A stretch of 64,000 nucleotides of DNA from the NCBI GenBank assembly GCA_019843655.1, contig JACDQD010000010.1, positions 6,927,637 through 6,991,636 of the forward strand. Direction: 5' to 3'. Under the pieces are notes generated by a model. The model was not told where the DNA came from. It was given only the letters and a program-made list of their open reading frames with translations, and did not search any database. Origin of the DNA: Lethocerus indicus. Lineage: Eukaryota; Arthropoda; Insecta; Hemiptera; Belostomatidae. Numbering within the stretch: position 1 is the first letter of the stretch; every line of letters begins with the position of its first letter. Below are positions 12,945 to 25,322 of the stretch, piece by piece. A program made the position numbers and the translations under genes.

Positions 12945-13555
12945 TTTATTGTACAATCAACTAATATTAGTTATAGGTACAATGGCGGTTTGTTTGGCCT
13001 GTATTCGGCCTACAGAAAGTCTCTGGGCCGGTGGCGTTTAAGCCGACGCGGGGGGGATAATGGATGAGTAAAAGAGGAAAGGGACTGAACGAGTGGATTT
13101 GGATGTGGAGAGAGGCGGGAATGGAATTTAAGGATGCATGATTTTGCGACTTCGTCGACTGTCGATAAGTTGAGGTCATTATGGATTGTTCGGTTAGAAA
13201 CATACCAGGGAGCATTTAGGATGGTACGAAGGACTTTTGACTGGAATGTTTGGATGCGAGCTATGTTGGATTTTTTTGGCGGAACCCCATAGTTCTATTC
13301 CGTATGTCCATGTCGGTTTTAGTATACCTTTATATATTGTCAGTTTGTTGACTATTGTCAGTTTTGATGTCCTTTGAAAACAGGTCTCAACAGTTCAAAT
13401 TTACGATTTAGATCTGTTCTTTTCAGTCGGGTAAGGGATTTCACGTGAGTCTATATAGAGCCCGAGGTAGCGAGCCCGCTGTTGGGCGGGGATTGTAGTG
13501 TTGTTAAATAGAACAGGAGGGCAAGGATGTCGACGTAGTGTGTATTAAAAGTAGC
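12945..13555 (-). mobile_element. Jockey-like retrotransposon fragment, copy 4 (longest 5' reach)
   Basis: On the minus strand this copy begins further upstream in the polyprotein than any other here. Segments reading LRRHPCPPVLFNNTTI, then AQQRARYLGLYIDS, precede the shared KPTWTYGIELWG-like region. These are typical of the stretch after the jockey reverse-transcriptase palm domain. Several frameshifts and a missing stretch in the LLRPLLKRTS region make it non-functional. The 3' end has the AATTAGTTGATTGTACAATAAA tail (12945-12965 on the plus strand in reverse). Confidence 0.85.
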
Positions 13556-16500
13556 CCACAATTTTTGAGAGCATATTCAATTCAGTCAGTCCCAAGAATC
13601 AATAAGCAAACAGCAGTCGATTTCCAGTAAAACTTATTGCATTATTTTTTACCGCAATTATATCCAACCAAAAGAACTATTCGAATTACTCGTTTGAAAT
13701 TACGACGCTGGGGCTCGAATCCCGGTGGCGGGCTGAAAGTCTCAATTAAAATTTGTACGTAGTCGAGCGAGTCTGCATAAACTACAGGGAGCGGAAAAAT
13801 AGATGGGAGAATCATTGAAAGATTCCTCTAGACTGTCTATGTTTACACGGGTAATACGGAATTTTTGTATGCCTGACTTTCACTTATGCGCCGCGGTTAT
13901 ATGCGCGACCTCTGCGGTCTTCCGTCGGTAAATTTTCCAATTGAAGAAAGCGGAATGACCAGCGTTACCGGGGTGCGATCCGAGCCGGCGGCCATCTGGT
14001 TCAGGGGGACGCGGAGATAGCCGCAATTTATAGCTGTGGGGATCTAACAGGCGATATACCTCTCACAGTGTTGCTCTTGCCGTCCGCACTCGAGAAACAG
14101 AGCGAGCTCCGTCACGGCGTTATACTAAATCGTATAATTCACGCGAAACTGTGCCGAAACATAAAAATGACAATGAAATTTGCGCACGCAAATTGGTGCC
14201 GTCGAACCCGACAGAGAGGATGTTGAATAATTAAAACACGCCGCTGTTACGGCCAATCCGTTGGCAGTAAATAAAACACTATTCTATAAGACGGAAACGA
14301 TACAAATATCAAAAGTTTTATTACTGGGGAAGAAATTGACATTGAAACGATCCAACGCAAAAATAATTTTGGCCCGTCGATATAACAGTTTTGAAGTGAT
14401 ATAAAAATAATAACTTTCAATTTAAACCTACCATGCTATCCTTACTGCAGACTGGCGATTCGCCCATTAGGACGTTGAGTTTCTATGAGCTCAAATGGAC
14501 TTCTGAGTACGAAGCGAAAGAACTGTCGCCAGAGGTGAACTAAATCACATTTTCATGAACGCCAGAAATTCGGTAAAATTTTGAAAGGGATAAAATTTAT
14601 TAGCGGGTGGAAAATATACCCGAGAAAACTGGTCGACCGCTCGTTAGTTTTCCCACTTTTCAGATTTTATCCGACGGACAGAGACTGAGGCTGAAAACCG
14701 GTCTAGGTGAAGAACACGAGAGCGGTCACTAACCCGCTTACGTTTTTAAACGAATGTTCCGTAAGTTTTATTTTTATGGGGTTATATACATACAGCCCGT
14801 TGGCCTATATAAAAGGAGAACTGTGCTAACTGATATTAGTAACTACAGCTGAACTGTTTCTTAGTAATAATCCTTAGTCAGGTATAGTGAAGAAGATAAT
14901 AATAATATGAAGGCTGGATACTGTAGCTAGTATTATTATTACTGTATTTAATATCTATATATAATAATTATTATTTATTTAATTAAATTATTTAATACTG
15001 ACATAAGTTATGTTATATTGCAGGATTTTCGACAAAATAACTGCGCTCGAAGGACTTCTGGGGTCTCCAAAGAAACACTGCATTTGAAGGTGAGCTAGTT
15101 CATATCCAGTGTTTAATTATCCTTATCTTTATTATCGTTTCAAGACAATAGAGTATATCCCACAGGAATGAAGCCAGTGTGTCGCGGGAAAAACACATTC
15201 TCTCCCCTTGAAATTATAAAGGCGTCATTCGGCTGCAATTAATTTCATCATACGGTTAAATGGCCGAAACGCGATTCTCGGATAGTGTTTACTTTGCGTC
15301 CCGTTTTTCAGACGCCCTTTCAAAACCCTTTTAAGGGTGTACAATTACGAGTGCTGTTTATATGTCCGCAATTATGGCTAATACGCGGTAGTTTTTCCAA
15401 CCAATTACGTCCTAGACATTCGGTTATGACCGAACATTAAAGAGAATCATTTCATGTAAGAAGTTACGACTGTATACGCAATTGTTTCTACTGTATGAAA
15501 ATTATTACAATCCCGCACAAATGCTGTTACATTGTATGCCCGTTTCCATATCTCGGCACGTGGGTCCTGTTGCCTTTTCTGCAGTAGAATACTTGCGGCT
15601 GAAAGATTGAAAGAAATCCTCGTTGCAAAGGTCTCGAGCGCGGTCCAGTTCTCTCCTCGCTTCTTTGAAAAATGGAGTCGGTCGGGATTATAAGATATTC
15701 CTTCATCTCCCGCCCCTAACCCGCCCGATCGGTTCTGCCGTTTCTTACACGTTCAACGGGACATCGCGTAGCACGTTCAACGTTTTCTTGCGATTCATCG
15801 CGTTATCTGATAAGACGATATTTGCATGCGGCGCTTCCTCGTTCCACCAATAATGGACCGGTTTCAGAAGCCTCTCTCGTCGCAGTCGCTGAGGTAAAAT
15901 ATAGAAATTTGAATAAATATCAAACTAGTGGCCACTGAAACGGGCATCCCTCTAATTCATTCCTTACGTCGCCAGAAAAAGGGACAAGAGAGTGGAACAT
16001 GTTTCTCATCTCATAGTCCGGATCCTCTTGCTGTCGAGGAAAGCGCAATTAATCATATGTGAATGGACTGAAATAAATAATTTTTTACGTACCACCTTTG
16101 AACATTGAATAAATTTTCTCATAAATTCTGGTCATTAATTCATCTTTAATGTTCATTTTTGAAATTATTTTATCGATTTAAATTTTCACCTCGGTCAAGG
16201 AAAAATATTAACACTCCTTATCCAATCAACAGTTTGCTGACAGATAGCTCAATATTCTTTCAATTTGTGGAATAATTGTCATTGGTAAAAGAAGAATTTA
16301 TTTATTTCTGTCACTCTGTACTTTGTAAGAGTGGAATCAACGAAGTGTCTGACAAATACTGTGACCGAAAAAGGAATTTATTGTTCGGGCAATTAGCGTG
16401 CCTCGGTGACAACGCTACAACAGAGCGGTCACGGGGGTCTATTGATTTCACATCGATTCGGGAAGCCCGTCTCGACAGAACGGCCTACAGTTCGACCCTA

Positions 16501-16689
16501 CCGTTTCTCCGTTTCCTCCGACACTTATCAAATTAGAGTATAGAAAAGAAATATTTCGCGCAGTTTGTTCGGTCGGATTTTCGAAGAGGCCGAAGAAGGC
16601 TTTCGAAGGTTTCGGCATATTACTTTCATTCCGCGGTAGTCCGAGGTATATTATTTAATATCTAATAAGATAACATTCGGATACTAATT
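13556..16689. other. Intergenic, low-complexity AT block, no gene
   Basis: No supported gene. A TATATAAAAGG string lies at 14806-14816 but no coding exon follows. A TAA/TTA-rich low-complexity block spans 14890-15000. Confidence 0.6.
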
Positions 16690-17266
16690 CAGTGTACCTA
16701 TCTGAGTGTATTTTCACGTGTAATCCCCATACGCGTGAAAAGAATCGACATAAACAGAAAATTTGGACTCTTAAGGCCATTACTAAAACGGACATCAAAA
16801 TTGACCTTAAGTAACAAATTGACAATATACAAAGCGATACTTAAACCGACATGGACATACGGTATAGAGCTATGGGGTTCCACCGAGACATCCGACATCG
16901 CTCGCATCCAGAGATTTCAGTCAAAAGTCCTCGTACCATCCTTAATAGCTCCCCGGTATGTTTCAGACCACACAATCCACCATGACCTCAACATACCGAC
17001 AGTCGACGAAGTCGCAAAATCCCGGTTCCTGAAGTTCCACTCCCGCCTTTCTCCTCGTCCTAATCCACTCGTTCAGTCCCTTTCCTCTCTTACCCAGCCA
17101 TTATCCCCCCATCGTCGGCTTAAACGCCGCTGGCCTAGAGATCTTAGTCCTTAGACTGTAATTGTTCTTGTGTCATCTTTGGGTGGTTCCTTTTATCACA
17201 CATGTGAAATACATACAGCACTTGTACTTAAAATTCAATGTTGATTGTACAAAATAAAAAAAAAAA
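16690..17266 (+). mobile_element. Jockey-like retrotransposon, 5'-truncated copy 5
   Basis: An almost unbroken frame from the YLSVFSRV segment through KFGLLRPLLKRTSKLTL, KPTWTYGIELWGST and IARIQRFQSKVL, then a one-base slip, then IPTVDEVAKSRFLKFHSRLSP to RWPRDLSP. The 3' untranslated part ends GATTGTACAAAATAAA followed by a run of about 12 A, consistent with target-primed insertion from a polyadenylated RNA. The single slip and the preserved poly-A suggest it is among the younger copies. Confidence 0.88.
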
Positions 17267-17977
17267 AACCTGAGTGGATTTGGGAATGGATATATTGGGA
17301 CGGTCGAGCCGACTAAATTGGCGTCTGGCGGTCCGTTATTTTAGGTTCTAGTGTACTAGACCGTGCCCAAACGGGAGGGGGCTTTTATCGCGGGCGTGGC
17401 ATTTCGACACGTACTACGTTCCGGGGCTACGTTCCTCGATTTAAACGGCGTTATTGTCCCGGCAACGACCCGCGGGACAAACGTTTTTATAACTGAGGAT
17501 CCGCTCAGCTGTTGAGCGAGGTCCGATGCCGCCCCCTTCGGTCCTTAACTCAGCGGCTTTACGCACCCCTATATACCCGGTTCGGTTGTGTCCCATGACC
17601 GTGGCTAATTCTCTACCTTTTGGCTTCTATCTTCACAACCTCCTCAATTAGAGCTGAGTGCGTTTATTCAGTCCCAGAAGACCTTACGGGCTTTACGAAG
17701 GACAAAGGTACAGGAATTTCACCGAACCTTCAGCCCTCAGATACCTTCTCCATTGGCGTATTGAGTAGTTTATCCGGTATATAATTTGGAGTCCCGAACT
17801 TCGTCCTGAAGTAACTATAGCTTTTGCTATCCACGCATATCTAAACCTCGATTCTGTACTCGAGGCCCAACAGCATACCGACTGCCCCCTACACTTGATA
17901 ATTTCTTACTGTTGTTTCCATATGATTTGTGAACTTACGTCCCTATATTTTTCTACATATACAAATATGTTTTCTTA
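17267..17977. other. Intergenic, nothing recognised
   Basis: Relatively GC-rich, no gene or repeat recognised. Confidence 0.6.
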
Positions 17978-18244
17978 GTATTAACAAACCTAGTTTAACA
18001 TACATGTTTTTGAGGGGTTGGAATACCGCAGATTTCGTGCGTTTCTGTCTCCTCTCGCTGGTTTGGTCTTTTGCTAGACCGTCAACCACCACAAAGTGAC
18101 AGTGCAGTGAGGATGCCCAAAAACGTCCAAAGTTCCAAAAGTGATTAACACCGCTACTGAAGATGGCAATCAGCCGACACCGGTCTAGCAAAAAGCCAAA
18201 CCAGAAGACAAAGAAACACACGAAATCTTCGGTATTAATAAACC
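17978..18244 (+). mobile_element. FB palindromic retroelement with 13-bp target-site duplication
   Basis: The element spans 17991-18231, flanked by GTATTAACAAACC (17978-17990) and GTATTAATAAACC (18232-18244), a 13-bp duplication with one mismatch. The left arm (TAGTTTAACATACATG to GCTAGACCGTC) is deleted internally. The right arm is nearly complete (GACAGTGCAGTGAGGATGCC to CACGAAATCTTCGG). Arms are inverted copies of each other. The hammerhead-like core at 18154-18190 has GAC instead of GAA, so this copy would be inactive. Confidence 0.88.
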
Positions 18245-20711
18245 ATTTTTAACAGTCTAAATTCTGCTAAATGGTCGTTATTCAGGGAGAGACATTTGTG
18301 TCGTTTTTTTACATCGTTCGCAAGAATAATATTTATAGAGGAGAACGCCAAAGGAATTATGATGCCCCTTTCAGATTCTGATGATGAATTATTGAATACA
18401 GTATTAGGAGGTGCTCTTGTATGAATATGTTGAATATTCCGCTGTCAAGAGGGCTATAAATCATTAATTCGGCCCGCTGTCTTCATTCTGCCCGCGTTCG
18501 GCCAACTTGCCGAAATTTGTCTCACGTCCCAGCGCCAGGGCCCGTTCCCCTGATATATTGCCAATCGACTCCCCAGTTCTCAGTCCGTTGAACCCGTCTC
18601 CGAAACGAAAAAAGAAGTTGAGGAGTAAGACGGGGACGGACGGCTTTTAAAAATTCCTGTAACGAGCCCCGGTTTAACTCGGACACAGGTCACATCCCGC
18701 GGTCCGAACCCGCCCCGATCGGGGCCTAAATTCTAAAACGCCAAGCCCCGACGGGCTTGATTTACTCAATTTGGATGCGGGCCCGAGCGCGGAAATTTAA
18801 ACGACGCGCAATTAAAGCGGACGGCGGATCACGATCGGATATAAACTCAGCTCGCAGCTGTACGGACCTCAAGTCCCAAGAAACACTCTTTATTATTCCG
18901 TGTAATACAAATAAACTGCCTTTCAAACACGCACTCGTGACCGTTTTCTTAATTTAAACCGACAACATGAGCATTATATTCTTTTACAATAATCAATTTT
19001 TAATATTAATGCACTATAAAATGTTTCGTGGATATCTCTCGGGAACTTCAATTTGGTTTTGACCGTAAAGTTGTGTTCGATCCATATTTCAAAATGCTTT
19101 CAATACTGGTCAGTGCGGGGATGAAGTAGTAATCTCAGAACTGGAACGATTTCGAACCTTTCACAAACATTTCAGGGTCAAAATCTTAATTCTGCGCTCT
19201 CGAAATTGTCCGATTTTAGGCGGAAGAATTTCTATTCGTGAAAACAAAGAAAGTAAAACCTGTTGGGAAAATTTCTGCAAAATCGTCCGAGTCGTCCTCG
19301 GCCGGGGCAATTTTCAGAAAACTGGATTCGGCTCCGAATTCTTCCAACTCCCACCGAGGTATATAATAAACCCCAATTAATGCTAATGGGGCCCCGACGA
19401 TCTCGCGTCCCATTCTTTGTCTCGTTGATCCGGCAGAAAGTACCGAAGAAACCGGGGGGCCGTTGGCGACGGTTAATGAAACAGAAAACAAAAAAGTGAA
19501 ATATAAAAGGAGGCCCAAGGCAACCTCCTGTCTCCTACTGGAAAAACCAGTCGGACATCCGTTTTCGAGAAGCTCGAACGCGGCTACCTAATTCGATGCC
19601 GAAACCATCGAGTTTATAAATATGTGGTATTTATATTCAATACAATATTCAGTACAAACTTTTTACCACAATCTGAATTACAAAACCTTGAGTCAAACGC
19701 GTAATTTGGAAAAATTTAAGAGTACCGTAAATAAAATGTTTATCTCGTGCTTACAAAATAAACATAATTATCTTGAACATCTGCTCTATTCTATATTTGA
19801 CGCCCTATTAAATTTTAAAAATTCGCTTCCCTTCTAATACAATAATGATGTTTTACATCTCCCGCGATCATGACAAATGGTCATTTTGAATAAATGACAG
19901 TACTCTGCTCTGATTCGGTTTACTAATTTTACTAATGTTTACTAATTTACTGACGAAATGCTACAGGCGATAACAGGGACCCAGAACCCGTTCAGGTAAC
20001 AGGGCTGAATTATTGGCCGGAGAAAATCGAAAGATTAATGATATAATAACGCTCAATTGGCCACTGACAGGTTGAAAAATATAAAGTACCGTCTTACTTC
20101 GATAAAATGAGGCCATATTAAAATCGATTTTAATATTCAAATTTACATTAGGAATAACTGATATCTACAGTATGTGTTACGGGCGGGGACATTCCGCTTG
20201 AGCGGATTAGGGTCAACATTTTTTTTTGGGTGAAAGTAAATTTATATTCGGAAATTAACAAGTATGACGGAATCGAGAGGAACCCTCGGACCGGTTCTTT
20301 GTCGATGCGTCAGTTTGAGAAATTTCACGTTTTTACGCTCTTTGTTGGACTGAATCCAAAATATCGCGTTAATAACTTCATCTATATGTCTGACCCGATT
20401 GGTATTCGAACCGAACGTTTGGCACGATCGTGGGAGATTTAAAATGCGCAGCTTATCATTATTAAACTGGACGGCGGGTGGATTTCTAAAAATTATTAGA
20501 AGTAGATTGATGAAAATAGAAGGAGGTATCAAATATTACGAAGCAATATGAATGTGATTGGGCGGATTTTTTTCGGGACCAAATAATTCATAATTCTCAA
20601 TCCTTCTCACACGTGCGTTTGTTAGAGATGTTTTTCTTGCCTTCTTTATAATTAGATACACGCCATAGATCTGTAATTTAAATTTAATCCAACTGATATG
20701 ACGAATGTGGC
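18245..20711. other. Intergenic, nothing recognised
   Basis: No supported gene. A CpG-rich patch at 18.6-18.86 kb contains a short palindrome (CCCCGATCGGGGCC). TAATGGGGCC occurs at 19384. Confidence 0.6.
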
Positions 20712-20846
20712 TTAAACATTATTTTGTACGTCTACTCTATTTCTATATTCCGTATATTAATTATTCCATTTATTAATGATATGTTGTACATCTTGGGTCT
20801 CCCAATATGGTGCCAGCAGATATATAATTGAAGTTCTTAACGAGAT
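20712..20846 (+). repeat. Flank repeat R, copy 1 (left of FB copy)
   Basis: This segment, from CTTAAACATTATTTTGTACG to CGAGATAT, is repeated with few changes at 28303-28443, again directly left of an FB element. Shared anchors include TATTCCATTTATTAATGATATG and GCCAGCAGATATATAATTGAAG. No coding potential. Confidence 0.85.
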
Positions 20847-20953
20847 ATATTTATTATATTAGTTTAACATACCTGTTTTGTGGTCTGCGAGGGGTTGGAA
20901 TACCCCAGCGACAGGAGACAGAAACACATAAATCTACGATATTTATTATATTA
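20847..20953 (+). mobile_element. Short FB copy with perfect 15-bp target-site duplication
   Basis: A 77-bp deletion derivative of the FB family (20862-20938). It keeps the outer left end (GTTTAACATACCTGTTTTG to TTGGAATACC) and the outer right end (AGCGACAGGAGACAGAAACACA to ATCTACG). It is flanked by ATATTTATTATATTA at 20847-20861 and again at 20939-20953. The flank is AT-rich, but a perfect 15-base match exactly at both family termini is strong evidence of insertion. Confidence 0.88.
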
Positions 20954-21024
20954 TTTATACTTAGGTAGTAGACCAACTAAAGATTCCACACACACGGTCT
21001 CCTCGGTTACGCCAAATAGAATGG

Positions 21025-21066
21025 AATAAATAAATAAATAATAATAATAATAAAACTATAATAAAA
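21025..21066. repeat. ATAA/TAA microsatellite
   Basis: A run of AAAT units followed by TAA units and a decayed AT-rich end. Confidence 0.75.
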
Positions 21067-23593
21067 TACCGATGCCCATTCTGGAATCATCGTCAAGGAA
21101 ACGGAGTGACACTTTTTTCCCCGCTAAGGTTCAGTTCCCAGACGACGGACCGGGGTTTTTTGGCCTCGTTAAGCTCGATTTTTTCCACAATTTTAATGCG
21201 GTTCGCATTAAGCGGGGATTGCTTTATTCCTTTATTCGGAGGCGTCGGGCCCCGGCTTAATCGCCCCGGACGTCCTTCAATTTTTGTTTTTCCGAACACT
21301 TTAATAATTCGTGTACACTCCTCTATTTTTCCACCGCCCACCCTCGAAAAACCCCATCATACTCGCCGATTTGAATACCGAGTATGACTAATCTCGCCGT
21401 AGATTTTATTCTCCCCAATTCGTTCCGTAAATTATTCTCAGTCACCGTTTTATTGAGAAGGACTTAATTGGAATCATAACCGGAGAAATGGGCCCGAATT
21501 CTTTTTATTAAAAATTAATGCGTCCGCCAGGGTTCGTTTAAAAAATAGAACCTCTTTTCAGTGTAATTTCTCGTTGATATGGAGTGGCTGCTTGCATCCT
21601 GTTAGTTCTATCATTGACGTACACGTATGGTAGCTTATAACTCTTTATTTATATGCACCTAAAAACCGTGCAAAACCTTGTACAGTTACGCAGGATACAG
21701 TTAATAAGAACTTCGGTCGGGGGTAGCTGAACCACTGCGTGGTTCCAGCTAACCGTTTTAAAAAAAGCTTAATTATTCTATAGTGACAGTGCCGACAGAA
21801 TCCTTTATAGTTACTATAAAAAATACTAATGCTATGCTAAAAAATCAGTGGCAGTTAGGGTCAAATATACAAATTGAGATATATTTTTATCCAGTGGAAT
21901 ACTTGTGTGGAGGACGACGCGCTTAAACCACTAATAAGTAGCGTAAAGTTTTTCATTATGCACGGTTATAGGAAAGTGCAGCCGAAGGGGAACAAGTGCT
22001 AAAACGGCAGTAGGAAAGAGGTCAAGAGCCGGGTGAAACAGGACCCGTTTCATCACTTTCACTCTTCCACACTCCTCTTCCCACTTATCGGCCATCGACT
22101 TTTTTCCTTCTCCACAACTTTAACCGGTTTGTAAAATTAGTTTGGAAAGTAACACCAGCCCTACTTTCCTCGCGGCAGCTAAGCCCAGTAGCTCGCCTTC
22201 TGTCAATCGGCTCCAATTTAACTGGCTTATTTACCTAAAATCCTATAAATAACCCTTTTTGGTATAACTGTTGAAACTTAATTTTTTTAATACACTGTCA
22301 TTTCCTGATACGATGATATTTGTATGATCTAATACAAAATGGATTTAAGTGAATCGTGTTCAAATTTACAATAGGAGTAATGATGGGATTAGTGAGCATC
22401 GAACCAGCGTCCATTGGCGTATCGCGGAGGATTTTCGTATACTATTAGCATAAAAATGGTTTCTGTACTCCGACTGGTAATATCACGAAAATATCGTCGA
22501 GTTGAGTGTGTTTGACGAGAAAACAGGTTTAAGATTCGTAATATAAAAATAAAAGATGATTGGAATGGTCAAAATCTCTGGTTTGGCCAAGTATTTGAAT
22601 TTGGAATAACGTACATGTCTCAACTTACCGAAGTTGCAAGGAGATTAAAGTCAGTCTAATGTCCGTATCAAGACCGGGAGTTTGCGGCAGCAATAAAAAT
22701 TGCGCTCGTAACAACATAAATTATAGTCTTTCTGGTAGTTGAGGCAGGTTTTTTAATTGTCAGAGATAACATTCTTTTGCCGACGTTCGCCAAATATTTC
22801 AACTGAAAAACATTTTCAACCGACGACATTTCAGTTTCTTCGGGTTCAATTCACCGACGGGACCAAAGGGAAACGAGTCGGAAAAACTAATCCGAGGACA
22901 ATTTTGAGCGCTTTCCCCGCTCTTAAATTTCCCATTTTCCATTTCTTCTGTGTTTTAAACAAAGCGTCGGACCTGATGTGGTTTTGATTGTGGGACCCGA
23001 GGCAAAAAGCCCGGGATAATGAACCTCGTCCCCCGCAGAGAAAATAGCAACTGCACGGCGGGTTCCCCAAACACATTAAATTACTGATTAGTTTACCTTT
23101 TATTTTTAAGTCTAAAAACGCAAGGCGAACCCTTCCACTAATTCACTAGTGAAATCAAATAACCAGAGGGCCTGAAATATTTTCACGAAGTATTTATTAT
23201 GTAGTACCTGTTTAGTTGCGGCATCTGTGAAAGTTTTGTTCGCGTTTCAACCTGCCGACCGGTTCTTAAAAGTTTACGAACGAAGTTATCTCCGGATCGT
23301 TATTTTTGGTCTGAAATAGCGTAATCTACCATCCTGTAGTGGGTATTACTAATATTATTGGGACTGTGATCAAGTGCGCTGGTCGGTCTAACGGCTGGGT
23401 TGAGCTTTGCCGGAGTGAACTCGGAGATAAGCTGGAGGAGATAAGCTCCGGTTTAAACAGGTGTATTTAAGTTGTTTGTTCTATTCTACCTTTTATCAGC
23501 GTTCGCCTCCCGCTCCGCCTTCTCCTCTTGCCCGTGGACTCCAACCACGTTAATAACGACGGCCACAAGTGCACTAGTATCATGGCTGGAAAC
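21067..23593. other. Intergenic, nothing recognised
   Basis: No supported gene. CpG-rich stretches at 21.07-21.4 kb and 22.75-23.05 kb give short open frames on both strands without recognisable content. Confidence 0.6.
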
Positions 23594-23914
23594 GGGACTG
23601 TATTTTTATTTTTAGTTAATTCTCTTTTCCGGGTGTCGTAATTTTTTGCTCTCAATACTGCCTCGGTGAGCAGTAAACAGGTTTAAACATAAACTGTGAA
23701 TTTTTCCTGCCGTTCTACACGTAAATCCGCGTATATTTCCGCGTGGTCTACCGACGGTGGAGGAAACCTCGCGGAACCCCGATACACCGGATTAATGCGA
23801 ATAAAAACCCCTTCCTGCCGATTTTGTAAGCGCTGTTCCCCATAGGGACAGTATTTTTATTTTTATTTTACTTGCCGAGTGGCTAGTGTGAATGCTTTGC
23901 TCTCAATACTGCCT
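23594..23914 (+). repeat. Diverged direct repeat, two units about 250 bp apart
   Basis: Segments 23594-23662 and 23845-23914 share the order GGGAC[TA]GTATTTTTATTTTTA, a variable middle, and TTTGCTCTCAATACTGCCT. Source unknown. Confidence 0.6.
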
Positions 23915-24096
23915 GCACTAATTTATTTCTCTCAGCTAAATGAAGGGTAAAAGAGTAAACGAACAAAAAGAAAACAGAAACGTACGCATATAAGAATGAA
24001 ATCGTTCTTCTGCGTGGCGTATGTGAAAGCCTGGCAACCGGTTCTTTAATCTTCAATTCTGAATTGATTTCCACTTCATTGTGGGCTTGCCGAATT

Positions 24097-24331
24097 TCCT
24101 TTAGGGATAGTTTAATATACCTGTTTTGTGGTCTGCGAGGGGTTGGAATACTGTAGGTTCGTGATGCTTCTGTCTCCTCTCGCTGGTTTGGTCTTTTGGT
24201 CTAGCAAAATGTCTAGTAAAATTTTGATGTTCATTGTTTCGTGTCCGGAGTTTAAACTCAAGGTTTAAAGTCAAAGATCACCAGCGAGAGGAGACAGAAA
24301 CATCACGAACCTACAGTATCCTTTAGGGATA
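24097..24331 (+). mobile_element. FB palindromic retroelement with perfect 13-bp target-site duplication
   Basis: The element spans 24110-24318, flanked by TCCTTTAGGGATA at 24097-24109 and 24319-24331. The left arm runs GTTTAATATACCTG to GTTTGGTCTTTTGG. The right arm runs CCAGCGAGAGGAGACAGAAAC to GAACCTACAGTA. The centre, including the hammerhead-like motif, is lost. The left end extends about 35 bp beyond the point where the right end stops, so the palindrome is asymmetric, as in the other copies. Confidence 0.9.
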
Positions 24332-25279
24332 CGTTTCCGACCAAAGTACCCTACCTGCACGGAGTTGCGGCATCCACCATAACCTAGGTAATCCTCCATA
24401 AATCCTGTATAACTGTTTGAAACAGGAAAAAATATTTCTATTATAGTTGGACTCGGGGCGCTGTTATTAGTTCGGTGTTGTCTTCCTACCGCCCGATTTC
24501 CAATTACGGTACCGCGGCGGGCCACCAATCGGAAATTGGGGCTTGAATAATTGAAGAAACTTCCAATTCCCCCCAAACCGTTCCGCTATTCGACTCAATT
24601 GCCTTTCATCCGGCCTGAAGCGTCGGCCGTGAATTTATTCTCGGCCATTTCGAGCGGTCGCCGCGAATTCTTCTTCGTTCGTGTCCCGAAAGGAAGTTTT
24701 CATTCAGCCCAATGGTTCCAGCCATTACTGATTCACAAACGACCATTGCGCAAGAACGAATAGTCCGAGGACTGTTATTCGATGTAAGTTTTTTGAGCGT
24801 TGAATAACCAATAGGTATTCAATTTACAATTCGAATTTGCAGATACTCTCGTCCTCCTCACACACTCGTACAAATTAATATGAGTTTTTTTCCAACCGAG
24901 TAAAAAAACGACTCTCTACGCGTTGGTAGACCACAAAAACCGCCACCGGGTCCGACCCTGACCTACTTACAACTGTTCTCAAAAAAACATGGGGTCATTC
25001 TCTTAAGCCGCGGAACGATTTTATCGACAGCTCCAAGAACAGAAGCGAGAAATGATTTCCTTTGAGAGAGAACTCAGAATAGACGCTAGCCAACCTTTAT
25101 TTCTCTATTTCCAGCGAAAACCGCTTCGGTTTTCCTCATTTCAAACATTCATTTGTTTCAACTGAGACTCTGTAAGTCATAAATTAATCTATGTCGGACC
25201 GATAAGTAACATTTATCAGGACAGTTTTACATTCTCTTATTTTATGTCCTGGGATCTTCAGTTCCCACTCGGTTATTTG
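24332..25279. other. Intergenic, nothing recognised
   Basis: No supported gene or repeat recognised. Confidence 0.6.
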
Positions 25280-25322
25280 GCTCTACTGGTTTCGGCTACT
25301 CGCCATCGCCAGTAGCATTTGA
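25280..25322 (-). repeat. FB-related relic with degraded hammerhead-like core
   Basis: On the minus strand: GCTA, CTGGCGA, TGGCGAGTAGCC, GAA, ACCAGT. The core A6 is changed to G and stem I no longer pairs. It shares a CATTTGAA-like extension with the relic at 37.6 kb that the main FB copies lack, so these two may be a separate subfamily. Confidence 0.55.

Noticed and set aside
13697..13735. GGCTCGAATCCCGGTGGCGGGC resembles a tRNA T-arm
   Set aside because: No matching acceptor stem, D-arm or A-box upstream; not a tRNA.
14806..14816. Strong TATA-box string TATATAAAAGG
   Set aside because: No initiator context or coding exon follows within several kb; likely chance in AT-rich sequence.
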